Source: Schlesneria paludicola DSM 18645 (lineage in GTDB: Bacteria; Planctomycetota; Planctomycetia; Planctomycetales; Planctomycetaceae). From it: a DNA stretch of 64,000 nucleotides. The DNA lies in assembly GCF_000255655.1 (NCBI RefSeq), contig NZ_JH636434.1, positions 1,751,066 to 1,815,065 of the forward strand, written 5' to 3'. Position 1 is the first letter of the stretch, and every line of letters starts with the position of its first letter. The notes under the pieces were generated by a model. That model was not told the DNA's origin. It did not search any database and worked only from the letters and a program-made list of their open reading frames with translations. Made by a program: the position numbers and the translations under genes. This document shows, in pieces, positions 28,527 to 38,209 of the stretch.

Positions 28527-29843
28527 CTAGCGTACCGACGACAGTTCCTTGATCCAAACATTGCGGAATTCAACGGGATCACTGTGCCCGGCGAAACCGA
28601 AGTAACCTTGTGTGCGATCTTTGCCAGGATGGGGCGAGTTCGCCATGTAGTCGGTGATCTTGCTGAGATCTGTATCCAGGATCACGCTGCCGTTCAGTTC
28701 GACCTTGATCGTTGACCCGACGACGGTGACTTCCTGGTAATTCCACTCACCTGCGGGGCGTCCGTATCCACGGGCAGCGGCTGCCATGCCGTATGCCGAT
28801 CCGTGATACTGGCGCGCATCCAATTTGGCATACTTTGGATCTTCATTGTCCAAGACCTGCAGCTCGCACATTCCGACGTAAGCGGTATCGCCTTCGCCTG
28901 GATAGCGAATCGCCAGACCATTGTTTCCACCGGCTGGAACTTTGTATTCGAGTCGAACAATGAAATCACCGTACTGATTAAGTGTACGCAACACGCCGCC
29001 CTTGTTCGGCTTGCAGCGAATCACGCCGTCGGCAACTTCGTAATTGTCCGTCGCGCCCGCCCAGCCAGTCAACGATTTACCGTCAAACAACGAGGTGAAT
29101 CCGTCATGGGCGAGAAGGGAATTGGCTTCGGCCGCAGGAATCTCGCGGACAAACACGTTCTTCCAGCGAATTTCTCCACCGTGCGTCTGCAATTGAATTG
29201 GACCGCGAGCGATCAAAGGCACCTTGCGGTCCTTGTCGAAAAAGTTCTCGAGAATCGCATTGTCGACGACAAGCTTCCCGTTCAAAAATACTGTTGTCCG
29301 GGCACCGATTTGGCGGATACGGAACGAATTCCATTCGCCAAAAGGACGGTCCGCCAGCACCAACGGATCTTTACCTGGCTTTCCGGCCGAATTGTTCCAC
29401 AATCCGCCTGATCCCTTGTCGGAACCAATGCTGAATTTGGACGGATCCTTGTAGTCCCAAATTTGGACCTGGGGGGTGCCCTTCAGATAGATCCCGCTGT
29501 CTGCCAGTGCGACGGTCTTGTAGTCGATCAGCAATTCATAGTTGCCGAAATCCTCATCCGTCGTCAGATAAAGCCCGTGGCCATCATTGACAAGATCCGG
29601 CCCCTGAACAGACCAATGTTGTTGGATGTCCGCCAAACTCTTCTGGCGCATCTCATTACGCTGCTCAGGAGTCAATTCGGCAATCTTTCGCGGATCTTCC
29701 GTGCTGACACCATGCCAGCCGCTCAGATCTTTTCCATTGAAGAGCGGGCGAAACCCCGCGGGTGGAACATTGTCAGCAGCCAGGCTGACGCCTGCCAGTG
29801 AGATGAAAACCAAGAGTCCACTGCACGTCCTACGAGTCCACAC
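28527..29843 (-). CDS. Secreted protein with two tandem DUF1080 (3-keto-disaccharide hydrolase-like) domains
   Basis: 438 residues from a GTG at 29843 that has GGAG 7 nt upstream and leads straight into a signal peptide (GLLVFISLAGVSLAADN). The frame is open further to 30044, without support. Domain 1 (about 30-245) starts GFRPLFNGKDLSGWHG and has GSGGLWNNSAGKPGKDPL; domain 2 (about 250-438) starts GFTSLFDGKSLTGWAG and ends DPVEFRNVWIKEL. Both show the concanavalin-like jelly-roll hallmarks (NGKDLSGW, GIYLKG, GEWNSFRI, FRNVWI). The family includes 3-keto-disaccharide hydrolases and is hugely expanded in planctomycetes. Tandem copies suggest one catalytic and one binding domain; this is inference. 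Confidence 0.9.
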   Translation of the reverse strand: MWTRRTCSGLLVFISLAGVSLAADNVPPAGFRPLFNGKDLSGWHGVSTEDPRKIAELTPEQRNEMRQKSLADIQQHWSVQGPDLVNDGHGLYLTTDEDFGNYELLIDYKTVALADSGIYLKGTPQVQIWDYKDPSKFSIGSDKGSGGLWNNSAGKPGKDPLVLADRPFGEWNSFRIRQIGARTTVFLNGKLVVDNAILENFFDKDRKVPLIARGPIQLQTHGGEIRWKNVFVREIPAAEANSLLAHDGFTSLFDGKSLTGWAGATDNYEVADGVIRCKPNKGGVLRTLNQYGDFIVRLEYKVPAGGNNGLAIRYPGEGDTAYVGMCELQVLDNEDPKYAKLDARQYHGSAYGMAAAARGYGRPAGEWNYQEVTVVGSTIKVELNGSVILDTDLSKITDYMANSPHPGKDRTQGYFGFAGHSDPVEFRNVWIKELSSVR

Positions 29844-30414
29844 GGCAAAGCTCCTACGTGTCGAGAAAGCACAAACCCTTCGCCCACAAAGGGCTGCAAC
29901 GTCAAGGTATGGCGATGGGCGAAGGCCGACAGCCATCTTACCGATCAATGTTCGGCGATGCCACGAAGCACATTGGTGAGCACGACACCCCATTCGACTG
30001 GCGAAACCGTGGCATTGAAGCCAAGTTTCCTGCTGCGACGCCACACGAGTGTGTGCAAGCCGCCGAAATCACCGCTCCCATCGTTTCGTCCCCGATTAAG
30101 AGCGTAAGCTGATCTCGCCCGGGTGCCGAAACGATAAACTTTGCGGCACTGCGCGATTCAGGGGTGTATTCAGTTGCCCAGAACGTTACATTTTTTAATA
30201 GATGATGAAGAGACATTCGATTCCGACTGCTCCTCTGAGTCCTCAATCGGGCCAGAAAATACGTCAATAATCCAACAAGAATCCCCAATGTGACGTCGTT
30301 TGAGAAGGGTCGATCAACCAAGATCGATGGGCGACACTGGCAACTTGGCGAGAGATTCGCCGGATGCCCTTATCGGCGGTGGATTACTGCAATTTGAAGA
30401 GTCGGTTGATTGCC
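29844..30414. other. Divergent intergenic region upstream of the DUF1080 and zinc-ribbon genes
   Basis: 571 nt without a convincing gene; only short frames without a clear start or composition. Promoters for both flanking genes should lie here; none was recognised with confidence. Confidence 0.45.
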
Positions 30415-32235
30415 ATGAAAACGCAACTTGCTTCCTGCCCGCGCTGTGGGGAAATCCTCTTCGACGACACTGTCGAGTGCCACGGATGTGGTCACGTGCT
30501 GGATCAAAACGCTGTCGTTGAACAAAAGGCCGTCAAGGCGATCAAAGCGCGTCCCTTGTCGTCCGGCCCTTCGGTCGACAATGACATGGAAATCTGCCCG
30601 ACGTGTGGAGAGTCCTGTCGAACTGGACTCGTTCGCTGCTGGAACTGCAGTTCTTTCATGCGTCCAGAGATCGAAGCTTCGTATCGGAAAATGCGAGAAT
30701 CAAGCCGATACGAAGTCGAACATATCGACCTTCCCGTCATTGAGGCGAGCCACGTCACCGAAGAAGATTCGCTGAAACGCCGGGTGGCGACGCCGGAATC
30801 TTATCTGGCATCCAATCCCTATGCATCGCGCGACGCCGGAGGCGGCGACGATTTCGAACTCTCGGACGATACCCAGTTTGGTGAAATCGACGACGACTCG
30901 TTCGACCTGAACGATGATCTGATTTTGACCGATCAATTGCTAGATTCGGCGGAGTCTGGTGAACTAGAGACGTTCCGCCTGCAGGCCCCCTCGGTCGATA
31001 ACAGCGACGCTCAAACTGAGAGTGAAGCGGCCCCTGCTGAAGGCGACGAACCTCCGATTCGTGCCGCGATCATCGACGAGGCTGCTCAAGCGGAATCGCC
31101 CGAACCCGAAGCCAACTCTGCTGACGCTGCCGAGACCTTGGCCGCCACAGAATCCCGGCACGACGAAGAACTCTTGAAGATCGCTGCGGACGAAGAACAG
31201 GACATTCAACGAGTTCGAAAATCACTGCGTTCCAAAGACTCGTTCGTCATCTATTGCCCTCAAGGCTGCCGAATTCGAGTCAAAGAGCGGCACCGGGGCA
31301 TGTCTGGTAAGTGCCCTCGTTGTCAGTCCGAATTCGTGGTTCCCCGCAAACAAGCGCCGAAGAAGTCGGAGGCTGATTCGGAAAGCGCCTTGCCGGTGGT
31401 TGCCAGCCGCTACAAAACATGGATGACCGATATTCGATTGCATACCGTTGACCCCACGAAGCTGCGAATTAAAGTCGACAGCCTGCTCAATGAATGCCAG
31501 GCAGTCGATCTGGGCTTCTCAGAGGACGACCTGCTCATTGCAAATCTGATCGCTGGCAAATTTGGTACGGCAGGTAAGAAGTTACCACCCGTCCGACAAG
31601 CAATGATCGATCATTTCCAAAAGCAGGGCTCTGTCGAAACTCTGACTGCCGCCGCGAAAAAAGCCTATTCAAAAGAGTTACTGGCCCAATTCAATGTTGC
31701 TCAGCCAGCCCCAGTCGGCACCGAATCACTGTTCGCCGATATTCCCGTGTTTGGCGTGAATCGAATCGCCGTTCGAATTCCAAAATTGGCCGACGATCAG
31801 CATCCCAAGTATCTGTCATTTAGCCTGTCAGAGTTCCGATCCTTCTTGGAATCGATGCGCTCAATTTGCGGAATCGAAGATTTCGGCTCAAATGTCGACG
31901 TCCCACTGACAGACGAATACACGCAGCACAAGTGCTTTATCAATGAATCGAAATTCCCAGAATTGAAGCGTCTTGAGTACTACCAGAAGGATCCCGGATT
32001 CAAGCTGGAGATCACGGGCTGGAAGTGCGCGGCGTGCGGAACGTACATCAGCGAAGCGGGACGCGCGGAAAAGAAGTTAGGCGGTCCCGCTGGCAAGACG
32101 CTCGCCAAGACCAAGTGCCCGAAGTGCACTAAGAAATTCGGCAGCCAGGCCCTCTATAAGGTCATGGAAAGCGCAGCTTCCGAATCCCAAGTCGCCGATT
32201 CTGCTCCAGCCGAGCAAGACCCTCTCACCGCCTGA
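30415..32235 (+). CDS. Multi-zinc-ribbon protein with long acidic linker
   Basis: 606 residues from MKTQLASCPRCG (30415); an ATG at 30364 is also possible, and neither has a strong Shine-Dalgarno. The N-terminus has two zinc ribbons (CPRCG with CHGCG; CPTCGESC with CWNC). Next is an acidic, Ala/Glu/Asp-rich linker of about 200 residues, then a ribbon with YCPQGCRIRV and GKCPRCQSEFVVPRK, a folded 200-residue domain, and a last ribbon (WKCAACGTYIS with TKCPKCTKKF). There is no signal peptide or membrane helix, so it is cytoplasmic. I recognise no enzyme motif; the ribbons suggest nucleic acid or protein binding. The GKCPRCQ ribbon type recurs in planctomycete proteins. Confidence 0.8.
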   Translation: MKTQLASCPRCGEILFDDTVECHGCGHVLDQNAVVEQKAVKAIKARPLSSGPSVDNDMEICPTCGESCRTGLVRCWNCSSFMRPEIEASYRKMRESSRYEVEHIDLPVIEASHVTEEDSLKRRVATPESYLASNPYASRDAGGGDDFELSDDTQFGEIDDDSFDLNDDLILTDQLLDSAESGELETFRLQAPSVDNSDAQTESEAAPAEGDEPPIRAAIIDEAAQAESPEPEANSADAAETLAATESRHDEELLKIAADEEQDIQRVRKSLRSKDSFVIYCPQGCRIRVKERHRGMSGKCPRCQSEFVVPRKQAPKKSEADSESALPVVASRYKTWMTDIRLHTVDPTKLRIKVDSLLNECQAVDLGFSEDDLLIANLIAGKFGTAGKKLPPVRQAMIDHFQKQGSVETLTAAAKKAYSKELLAQFNVAQPAPVGTESLFADIPVFGVNRIAVRIPKLADDQHPKYLSFSLSEFRSFLESMRSICGIEDFGSNVDVPLTDEYTQHKCFINESKFPELKRLEYYQKDPGFKLEITGWKCAACGTYISEAGRAEKKLGGPAGKTLAKTKCPKCTKKFGSQALYKVMESAASESQVADSAPAEQDPLTA

Positions 32236-32338
32236 AATCAGACCTCCAGCTGAATTCAAGCATCGTGGTCCCGGCATACCGCTTGAGATTCCAGTTCGAC
32301 GGTGGAATGACCTTGAAGCAGCGATTGAATTCCGTCCG

Positions 32339-33241
32339 TCAGCGGTCGATCACGGCGGCATTGTCGATGACGTACAAGCCATAGGGCTTTCCATCTTCAT
32401 CCGCCTTCATGTCGACGTGAAATGTTCCCACAACATCGAACGAGCGCGTGGCGGGTATATAGTTCGTGGTTTTACCTGATTTCATGTCGACCTGAATCAG
32501 GTCGTAGATTTTGGGATCTCGCCCGAAACAGCAAATCTGATTGTCGCGCGCCAGCACGAATTGCTCGATCCCTTCCGTATCGTAAGTGGGATACATGAAC
32601 CCACGGATGCAGATCCTTTTCCCATCGAGGCCCTTCAGCCAGGCGGGCATCAATTCGGTCGCATTCGCCATGACAGGTTCCATATTCAGAACCTTCAGTA
32701 GATCCAAATCATCAAACGAAACACGCAGTCCGCTCAGTTTTTGATCCGTGCGAAACGACTTTTCCTTGACCAAGACTTCAACTCGACGTGGCTCTGCAAC
32801 GGACTTTGCGACATCGACGATTGCCGCAGTGGGTTCGATCGCGTTCGGAGATGTTGAAGATTTGAGCTCCACCGATGGGATACTCAAAAGTGACCGCACA
32901 TTCGCTCCGTCCACGACATTGACGGGTACAAGCGCTGATGCGGACACGTCTTCCATTGATACCGAAGGAGCCTTCGCATTCTCGGTGACCGTCACGCTTG
33001 GTGCGGCAACTGGGGCGGATGGCTCACTGTGCGGCTCTTCAGATGCCCCACTCGCAATCGTCTCGTCCGACGTCTTGGCGACTTCCCCCGCTGGCTCAGT
33101 CTTAGAGCTGCCATCGTGCTTTCCGGCAGGTCGATACTGCGACAAATCCTGCTGACTGCACCCCGGACCCAACAGGCACGACCCGAAAAGAGTCAGTACC
33201 GCCAGAGTTTTGACACCTGATTGTTGCGGCTGGTGTGGCAT
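32339..33241 (-). CDS. Probable lipoprotein with C-terminal DUF3299-like domain (paralog A)
   Basis: 300 residues from 33241 (GGAG 9 nt upstream). The N-terminal VLTLFGSCLLGPGC looks like a lipoprotein signal, though Pro two before the Cys is unusual. Residues 30-170 are low-complexity Ser/Ala/Val/Pro linker. The C-terminal domain has GKRICIRGFMYPTYDTEG, FVLARDNQICCFGRDPK, YDLIQVDM and VVGTFHVD. The same pattern (GKxIxIxGxMYP, FVLxRD, CCFG, PK) occurs in the next gene on this strand, so the two are paralogs. The paired Cys of the CCFG motif could bind metal or form a disulfide. The function is unknown. Confidence 0.75.
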   Translation of the reverse strand: MPHQPQQSGVKTLAVLTLFGSCLLGPGCSQQDLSQYRPAGKHDGSSKTEPAGEVAKTSDETIASGASEEPHSEPSAPVAAPSVTVTENAKAPSVSMEDVSASALVPVNVVDGANVRSLLSIPSVELKSSTSPNAIEPTAAIVDVAKSVAEPRRVEVLVKEKSFRTDQKLSGLRVSFDDLDLLKVLNMEPVMANATELMPAWLKGLDGKRICIRGFMYPTYDTEGIEQFVLARDNQICCFGRDPKIYDLIQVDMKSGKTTNYIPATRSFDVVGTFHVDMKADEDGKPYGLYVIDNAAVIDR

Positions 33242-33603
33242 TTGTTCGTACTCCAGAACCATGGCTTTTGCGATCCATCTCACGTCAGCCCCGATCATGG
33301 GCTGACATGCCGCTCACCAACTTACAGCCACAGTACTCATTCAGGCGGGGACGATCGGGGCAATCTGGCGGATTTTCATGACCACAGTAGTTCTGACGGG
33401 TTCGCAAGAATCACCCGCAGGTTCATTGGCCTGCTCGCGGTAAGTTCATCGACGTCTCCGTTCAGGTTTCTCCGTTCAGGTTTGAAGAACCATGAGTGTC
33501 ATCGACAAAAGGGCAAACGCGGAATTTCATCACATTGAAGTGCAATCGCCAGGCACATCTCACTCGACATCACTGGCGAAAACCAACCATACAACGGCCG
33601 AAA

Positions 33604-34320
33604 TCAGTACCACGTCTTGGCAGGTGCGAAGTACTTGCAATCGAGCTGGTACACGGGGTTCAAACCACTCGCATCATAAGTTGGTTCGACTTTCAGCGTT
33701 CCGGCGACGCCAACCAGTTGCTTGTCGTGATAGTCGGCCAACGCCCCTTCCGTCATATTCACCAGAATCATATCGGTCGGTTTCGGCTGTCCACCAAAGC
33801 AGCATTCACCCGCATCACGACAAAGCACAAACGATTTCAGTCCATGCGTTTCCCGGAACGGGTACATATAACCTTTGAGGTAAATGGGTTTTCCAGCCAA
33901 TTTGGCGACATCGGGATGAATTCCAGCCTGGCCGCCCTCTGACGTGAAACCCTTCTGAGAGATATCGGACGTAAAGTTAATTCGGGAATAACCTTCCGGA
34001 ACTTCCGTTGCATAACTATGCAGATGCATCGCTCCAAATGCGATGAACATGGCCAGCATGAGCACCAGACTCGAAACGGCCAACCCGCCGCCTGACAAAT
34101 CACCCTGTGATCGGGAAATCTGATAGTAGGCGATAAACGCCAAGACAATCCCAATCAGCGGAACAATGAGTAGCAGGTCAGACAAGACGGCGAGCAGCGA
34201 CAGGCAGGTGAATGCCATGCTGACGGCCACCAGCGGTGGAACCGGACGATAACTGAATTCTTCCATCCCGTATTCGGGTCGATTCAATGTTTCGGTCATC
34301 GCTTCTCGTACCAATGACAT
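33604..34320 (-). CDS. Membrane protein with DUF4190-like helices and DUF3299-like domain (paralog B)
   Basis: 238 residues if started at 34320; ATG 34299 is an alternative. After a short cytoplasmic segment come two or three helices (VAVSMAFTCLSLLAVLSDL, LLIVPLIGIVLAFIAYYQI, LAVSSLVLMLAMFIAFGAM) resembling DUF4190. The C-terminal domain has GKPIYLKGYMYPFRETHG, FVLCRDAGECCFGGQPK, DMILVNM and VGVAGTLKVEP. This matches the C-terminal domain of the gene at 32339, 362 nt downstream on the same strand; the gap holds nothing recognisable. Together they probably arose by duplication and may act as a membrane/lipoprotein pair. Confidence 0.75.
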   Translation of the reverse strand: MSLVREAMTETLNRPEYGMEEFSYRPVPPLVAVSMAFTCLSLLAVLSDLLLIVPLIGIVLAFIAYYQISRSQGDLSGGGLAVSSLVLMLAMFIAFGAMHLHSYATEVPEGYSRINFTSDISQKGFTSEGGQAGIHPDVAKLAGKPIYLKGYMYPFRETHGLKSFVLCRDAGECCFGGQPKPTDMILVNMTEGALADYHDKQLVGVAGTLKVEPTYDASGLNPVYQLDCKYFAPAKTWY

Positions 34321-34783
34321 TTTGGTCACTCTCAATTCCGGGTCACTCTCATAATCGCCCAAGCACAGGCATAAAGACTCAAGAACGCGAACACGCCGAC
34401 GAATTAACAAAGATCGTACAACGAACCTTTCAGCAGGCAACGCGCTCCTCTAAGGAATGTACGCCATACTGATCGTAGATGTTGGCCTTGTCCAGTCGGC
34501 GCACGCCTTGCCCGGTGGATTCCCGTGCGGATTTGCTCAATTCTATCGATTTCTGGCGAATGTCAAAAAAACACGCCCTGACAGTTAGGGACTCTACCGT
34601 TGCAACTCGCAATTTTATCGAGATTGACGATCGCAGAGTGCCCTAGGATACTGGCTCGCTCGGGGAAATCGGGGGAACATCCTCCGTCAATCTTCGAAGA
34701 TTGCCTATCATGGCATTGACGGTGCCGAAGCGCCTGTCTTGCCGTCGATCGCCGGGCAGACAGGGCCAACCAAGGGAAGTGAA
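34321..34783. other. Divergent intergenic region upstream of proA
   Basis: 463 nt, no gene supported. Promoters for both sides are presumed. Confidence 0.4.
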
Positions 34784-36043
34784 ATGTCTGAATGGACCGA
34801 ATACGCCGATCAGCTGACCCAGCAAGCGCGGCGTGCTGCACGACAACTGGTCATTGCCAACGGAGAACAAAAGCAGAAGTGGCTGCATCTCGCGGCGGAT
34901 CTACTTGTTTCACGCGCGAGTGAAGTCATCTCTGCCAACTCTCGTGACATTGAGCAGGCTCCGACGCATGGACTGAATGCCGCGGCGATCGACCGTCTGA
35001 CATTGACACCCGCTCGCTTGGAAACGATCGCCAAAGCGCTCCGCGACGTGGCTCAACTTCCGGACCCGGTCGGCGAAATCATCGATTCAAACGTGAGGCC
35101 GAATGGCCTGCTGGTGACTCGCGTCCGCGTTCCGCTGGGTGTTGTCTTTTTCATCTACGAATCACGCCCTAATGTCACCGTCGATGCGGCCGCCCTGTGC
35201 GTAAAAAGCGGCAATGCCGTCATCTTGCGCGGGGGGAAAGAGGCGTTACACAGCAATCTGGCGCTCCATCGCATCCTTCGAGACGCACTGGTCGAAACGG
35301 GCCTACCGGAACATGCCGTACAGCTCGTCGAGACGACCGAGCGACAGGTCGTTGGCGAACTGCTGAAACGCGGCGATCGCATCGACGTCACCATTCCTCG
35401 CGGAGGAAAATCGCTCATCGAGCGCGTCACGGCAGAAGCAAGCATGCCCGTCATCAAACATTTCGATGGCATCTGCCATGTGTTCGTCGACAAATCTGCC
35501 GACCACGACATGGCAATCGAGATTCTCAAAAACAGCAAATGCCAGCGTCCCGGGGTCTGCAATGCGGCAGAATGCCTGTTGGTTCACGCCGAAATCGCCG
35601 AGGCATTCCTGCCGAAGGTGGCCGCCATGCTTCGCGCACAACGGGTGGAAGTCCGTGGTTGCGAACAAACGGTACGCCTGATCCCCGGTGCAAAACTTGC
35701 CACCGATGCCGACTACCGAACCGAATATCTGGATCTCATTATTTCTGCCAAGATCGTCAGCGACCTGACGGCGGCCATCAACCACATTGACGAATTTGGC
35801 TCGCACCATACCGACACGATCGTCACGAATGATTTGAGTTCAGCCAATCGCTTCACCGCCGAAGTCGACTCAGCAGCCGTGATGGTAAATGCCAGCACTC
35901 GGTTTAACGACGGTGGAGAATTCGGCCTCGGAGCCGAGATCGGGATCTCGACGGATAAGTTCCATGCCCGTGGCCCCTGCGGGTTGAAGGAGCTGACGAG
36001 CTATAAATGGGTCGCGCATGGTTCGGGGCAGATTCGAAAATGA
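34784..36043 (+). CDS. proA: Gamma-glutamyl phosphate reductase
   Basis: 419 residues. It reduces gamma-glutamyl phosphate to glutamate-5-semialdehyde with NADPH, the second step of proline synthesis. ATG 34784 ([11 protein letters not shown]) follows AAGGGAAG; the open frame from 34739 is not conserved-looking. Family motifs are [41 protein letters not shown], the catalytic Cys in [14 protein letters not shown] (about residue 259), and [11 protein letters not shown], with [14 protein letters not shown] at the end. The length is typical. proB is not in the window. The fliM-like gene starts 90 nt downstream and may be co-transcribed. Confidence 0.97.
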   Translation: MSEWTEYADQLTQQARRAARQLVIANGEQKQKWLHLAADLLVSRASEVISANSRDIEQAPTHGLNAAAIDRLTLTPARLETIAKALRDVAQLPDPVGEIIDSNVRPNGLLVTRVRVPLGVVFFIYESRPNVTVDAAALCVKSGNAVILRGGKEALHSNLALHRILRDALVETGLPEHAVQLVETTERQVVGELLKRGDRIDVTIPRGGKSLIERVTAEASMPVIKHFDGICHVFVDKSADHDMAIEILKNSKCQRPGVCNAAECLLVHAEIAEAFLPKVAAMLRAQRVEVRGCEQTVRLIPGAKLATDADYRTEYLDLIISAKIVSDLTAAINHIDEFGSHHTDTIVTNDLSSANRFTAEVDSAAVMVNASTRFNDGGEFGLGAEIGISTDKFHARGPCGLKELTSYKWVAHGSGQIRK

Positions 36044-36132
36044 GCAAACCTCGACGAGTCGGCTTGGTCTCGAATCGTGCCGACTTACAATGTGTGAGAG
36101 TTCGATAGTGCCGGTTGAGCGGGAGTCCAGGG

Positions 36133-37140
36133 ATGGGCCAGATCTTGAGTCAGTCGGAAGTGGAAGCAATTCTGTCCGCCGTGAACTTCCCGAGCGCCAT
36201 GTCCACACCGCAGTCCGCTACCGCCAATTTCGGCAGCGACGTTTCTCTGTACGACTTCGAACACCCTGAACCTCTCCGGCAATCACAGCTCGACACGCTA
36301 CGCCGATTGGCTCTGGCGAATCGAAGCGAGCTTGAGACGCGTCTCAAATCGCTGTTGCGTGCACCTGTTCGAATCACCTTTCTTGCCGTCGAACAGTCCA
36401 CGTTTCGCGACTATCTGGCAACGTCTGAACATCCCGGTTGCTTGGCTGTGCTTGAGGCGTCGATACCGGGCCCACATTGGCTTTTGGACGTTGGACGAAC
36501 CCTGTCACTCATCGCGATCGACTGCATGCTCGGCGGCCAGGCGGACGCCGACCAGCGCCCCGTCGATCACACTCGACCCTTTACGGAAGTGGAAGTGAAG
36601 CTTTTGAAAAAAGCGTTTGCCGCAATCTTGCCGGGATTGATCAGCGGGCTCGCACCCCAAGACGCTCTTTTTCCGAAACAGATTGTCTCAGACGCAACGA
36701 TGCTCGCCGAAGCGACCGCGAACGATGCAGTGGCATTGGTCAGTTACGAAATCGGCTGCGGAACATATCAAGGATTGATTCAACTTTGCGTTCCCTGGCG
36801 CTTCGCCTTGAGCGGCACAGGCCACCTTGCGCAACACGCCTCAGATTCAGCCGACTCCTTGCGCACTGGTGCGGGACAACTTCCGGTCAAAGTCGCCGCT
36901 CGCATCGCGCAATTCAAACTCTCGGCAAAGGAACTGGCAACCTTGCAATGCGGCGATGTCGTGATGACCGAGGTGTCGCCGCACGATGAAATCTGCCTCG
37001 AAATTAATGGCGCAGCGGTCTTTCGTGGCTCCCCAGGTCAAGATCGCAACCGAAAAGCCATCGTACTGACCACCCCAGTTCACGCGAAGCCAAAAACGGC
37101 GAACTCGGACGACACGCCACCAGAAACCGCCGTCCGATGA
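36133..37140 (+). CDS. fliM: Flagellar motor switch protein FliM (isolated from a flagellar operon)
   Basis: 335 residues from ATG 36133 (GGGAG 7 nt upstream). GQILSQSEVEAILSAV is the FliM N-terminal CheY-P-binding region, equivalent to LSQDEIDALL. LYDFEHPEPL matches the start of the CheC-like middle domain (about 45-230). The C-terminal SpoA domain shows LPVKVAARIAQFKLSAKEL, LQCGDVVMTEV and VFRGSPGQDRNRKAI. FliM sits in the C-ring and sets rotation direction. The tail is Pro/Asp-rich. No other flagellar gene is in the window; the neighbours are proA and infC. The sequence is divergent but has all three parts, so it is probably functional. Confidence 0.88.
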   Translation: MGQILSQSEVEAILSAVNFPSAMSTPQSATANFGSDVSLYDFEHPEPLRQSQLDTLRRLALANRSELETRLKSLLRAPVRITFLAVEQSTFRDYLATSEHPGCLAVLEASIPGPHWLLDVGRTLSLIAIDCMLGGQADADQRPVDHTRPFTEVEVKLLKKAFAAILPGLISGLAPQDALFPKQIVSDATMLAEATANDAVALVSYEIGCGTYQGLIQLCVPWRFALSGTGHLAQHASDSADSLRTGAGQLPVKVAARIAQFKLSAKELATLQCGDVVMTEVSPHDEICLEINGAAVFRGSPGQDRNRKAIVLTTPVHAKPKTANSDDTPPETAVR

Positions 37141-37203
37141 TCGAAGACGTGGTTTTTGACCTTGGTTTCCGCAAGATTCCATAAGGCCTAGCCGATCGAC
37201 TTC

Positions 37204-37232
37204 TTGACGGGTCGTGACCGCCGGGCTAATAC
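37204..37232 (+). promoter_or_regulatory. Candidate sigma-70-type promoter for infC
   Basis: TTGACG (37204-37209), 17-nt spacer, TAATAC (37227-37232). The predicted leader up to the infC start is about 65 nt. Confidence 0.5.
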
Positions 37233-37303
37233 TATCAGCAACACTTTTTTGACCGCCCGAAAGCCGTCGGGCAATTTCGTATCAATTTCAGGAGAGAGCA
37301 GCA

Positions 37304-37813
37304 ATCGAAACTACGCATCGAATTAACGACCAGATTCGTCTTTCACCGATTCGCGTCGTCGATCAAGAAGGAAAAATGCTGGGCGTTATCCCCACGTCAG
37401 AAGCGATGAGGGTCGCGACAGATGCCGGTCTTGATTTGGTAGAAGTCGCCCCAAACGAACGCCCGCCCGTTTGTCGAATCATGGACTACGGCAAGTTCAA
37501 ATACGAGCAAAAGCGTAAAGCAGCTAACTCGGCAAAGCAGCACCAGGTGCAACTCAAGGAAATCCGTCTCCGCCCGAAAACGGGTGAGCACGACATCGAT
37601 TTCAAAGTGAAGCAAGCTCGGGATTTTCTCGCTCACAAAGACAAAGTGAAATTCAACGTCCAATTCAAAGGACGCGAGAACGCGCACCATGACCGCGGCC
37701 GCGAAATGCTTGCCAGCATCATCGAGCAACTACAGGATATCAGCAAAGTCGAAAAGACGCCCTCGATGGAAGGTGGCCGCAATATGACGGCCGTGCTGTC
37801 GCCAAAAGCGTAA
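37304..37813 (+). CDS. infC: Translation initiation factor IF-3, with ATC start codon
   Basis: 169 residues. IF-3 binds the 30S subunit and checks start-codon pairing. The first in-frame ATG (37376) would remove the conserved IF-3 N-terminus. The preceding codons read [20 protein letters not shown], matching the family's RINEQI-RVID segment. An in-frame TGA at 37250 closes the frame upstream, and no ATG, GTG or TTG lies between it and 37376. ATC 37304 has AGGAG 9 nt upstream and is the best start. Non-canonical AUU/AUC/AUA starts are known for infC and allow IF-3 to repress itself. Further motifs are [27 protein letters not shown] and [13 protein letters not shown]. rpmI and rplT do not follow. 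Confidence 0.95.
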   Translation: METTHRINDQIRLSPIRVVDQEGKMLGVIPTSEAMRVATDAGLDLVEVAPNERPPVCRIMDYGKFKYEQKRKAANSAKQHQVQLKEIRLRPKTGEHDIDFKVKQARDFLAHKDKVKFNVQFKGRENAHHDRGREMLASIIEQLQDISKVEKTPSMEGGRNMTAVLSPKA

Positions 37814-37861
37814 AACGCACGCCGATGTCGGCTTGAACCTTCTTTCAGTAGCTTACATTGT

Positions 37862-37901
37862 CACCGGCTCACCGGGGGGCATTCGCCCCGATGGGCCGGT
37901 G
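37862..37901 (+). terminator. Hairpin after infC
   Basis: CACCGGC (37862) pairs with GCCGGTG (37895-37901), and the inner GGGGC / GCCCC segments also pair; TTGCCTTTC follows. GC-rich with a weak T tract. Confidence 0.6.
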
Positions 37902-38209
37902 TTGCCTTTCACACCTGCCGGCAAACGCCAACGCGAGTCTCACGACGTCCGCAGCCTAAGCCGAATCTTCACGGCCGCCACCGAATTCCCTTTGGCTCTT
38001 CCCCGTTAATGCCCCTCTCAGCGGCATCCCCGATACTTGCCCAATCGACTTGAGCGAGTCGACACTCCTCTCTGGCCCTATCGGGAAGGCGAAGTGCGCC
38101 TTTCGCATTGGTACCTGAATCCACGCATACTGCTGTGTTGTAAGGCAGTTGCATTCCAATGCGGCGCCAACGTGTCCTTGAATTCAGGAATGAACTCATT
38201 GACCACTTA

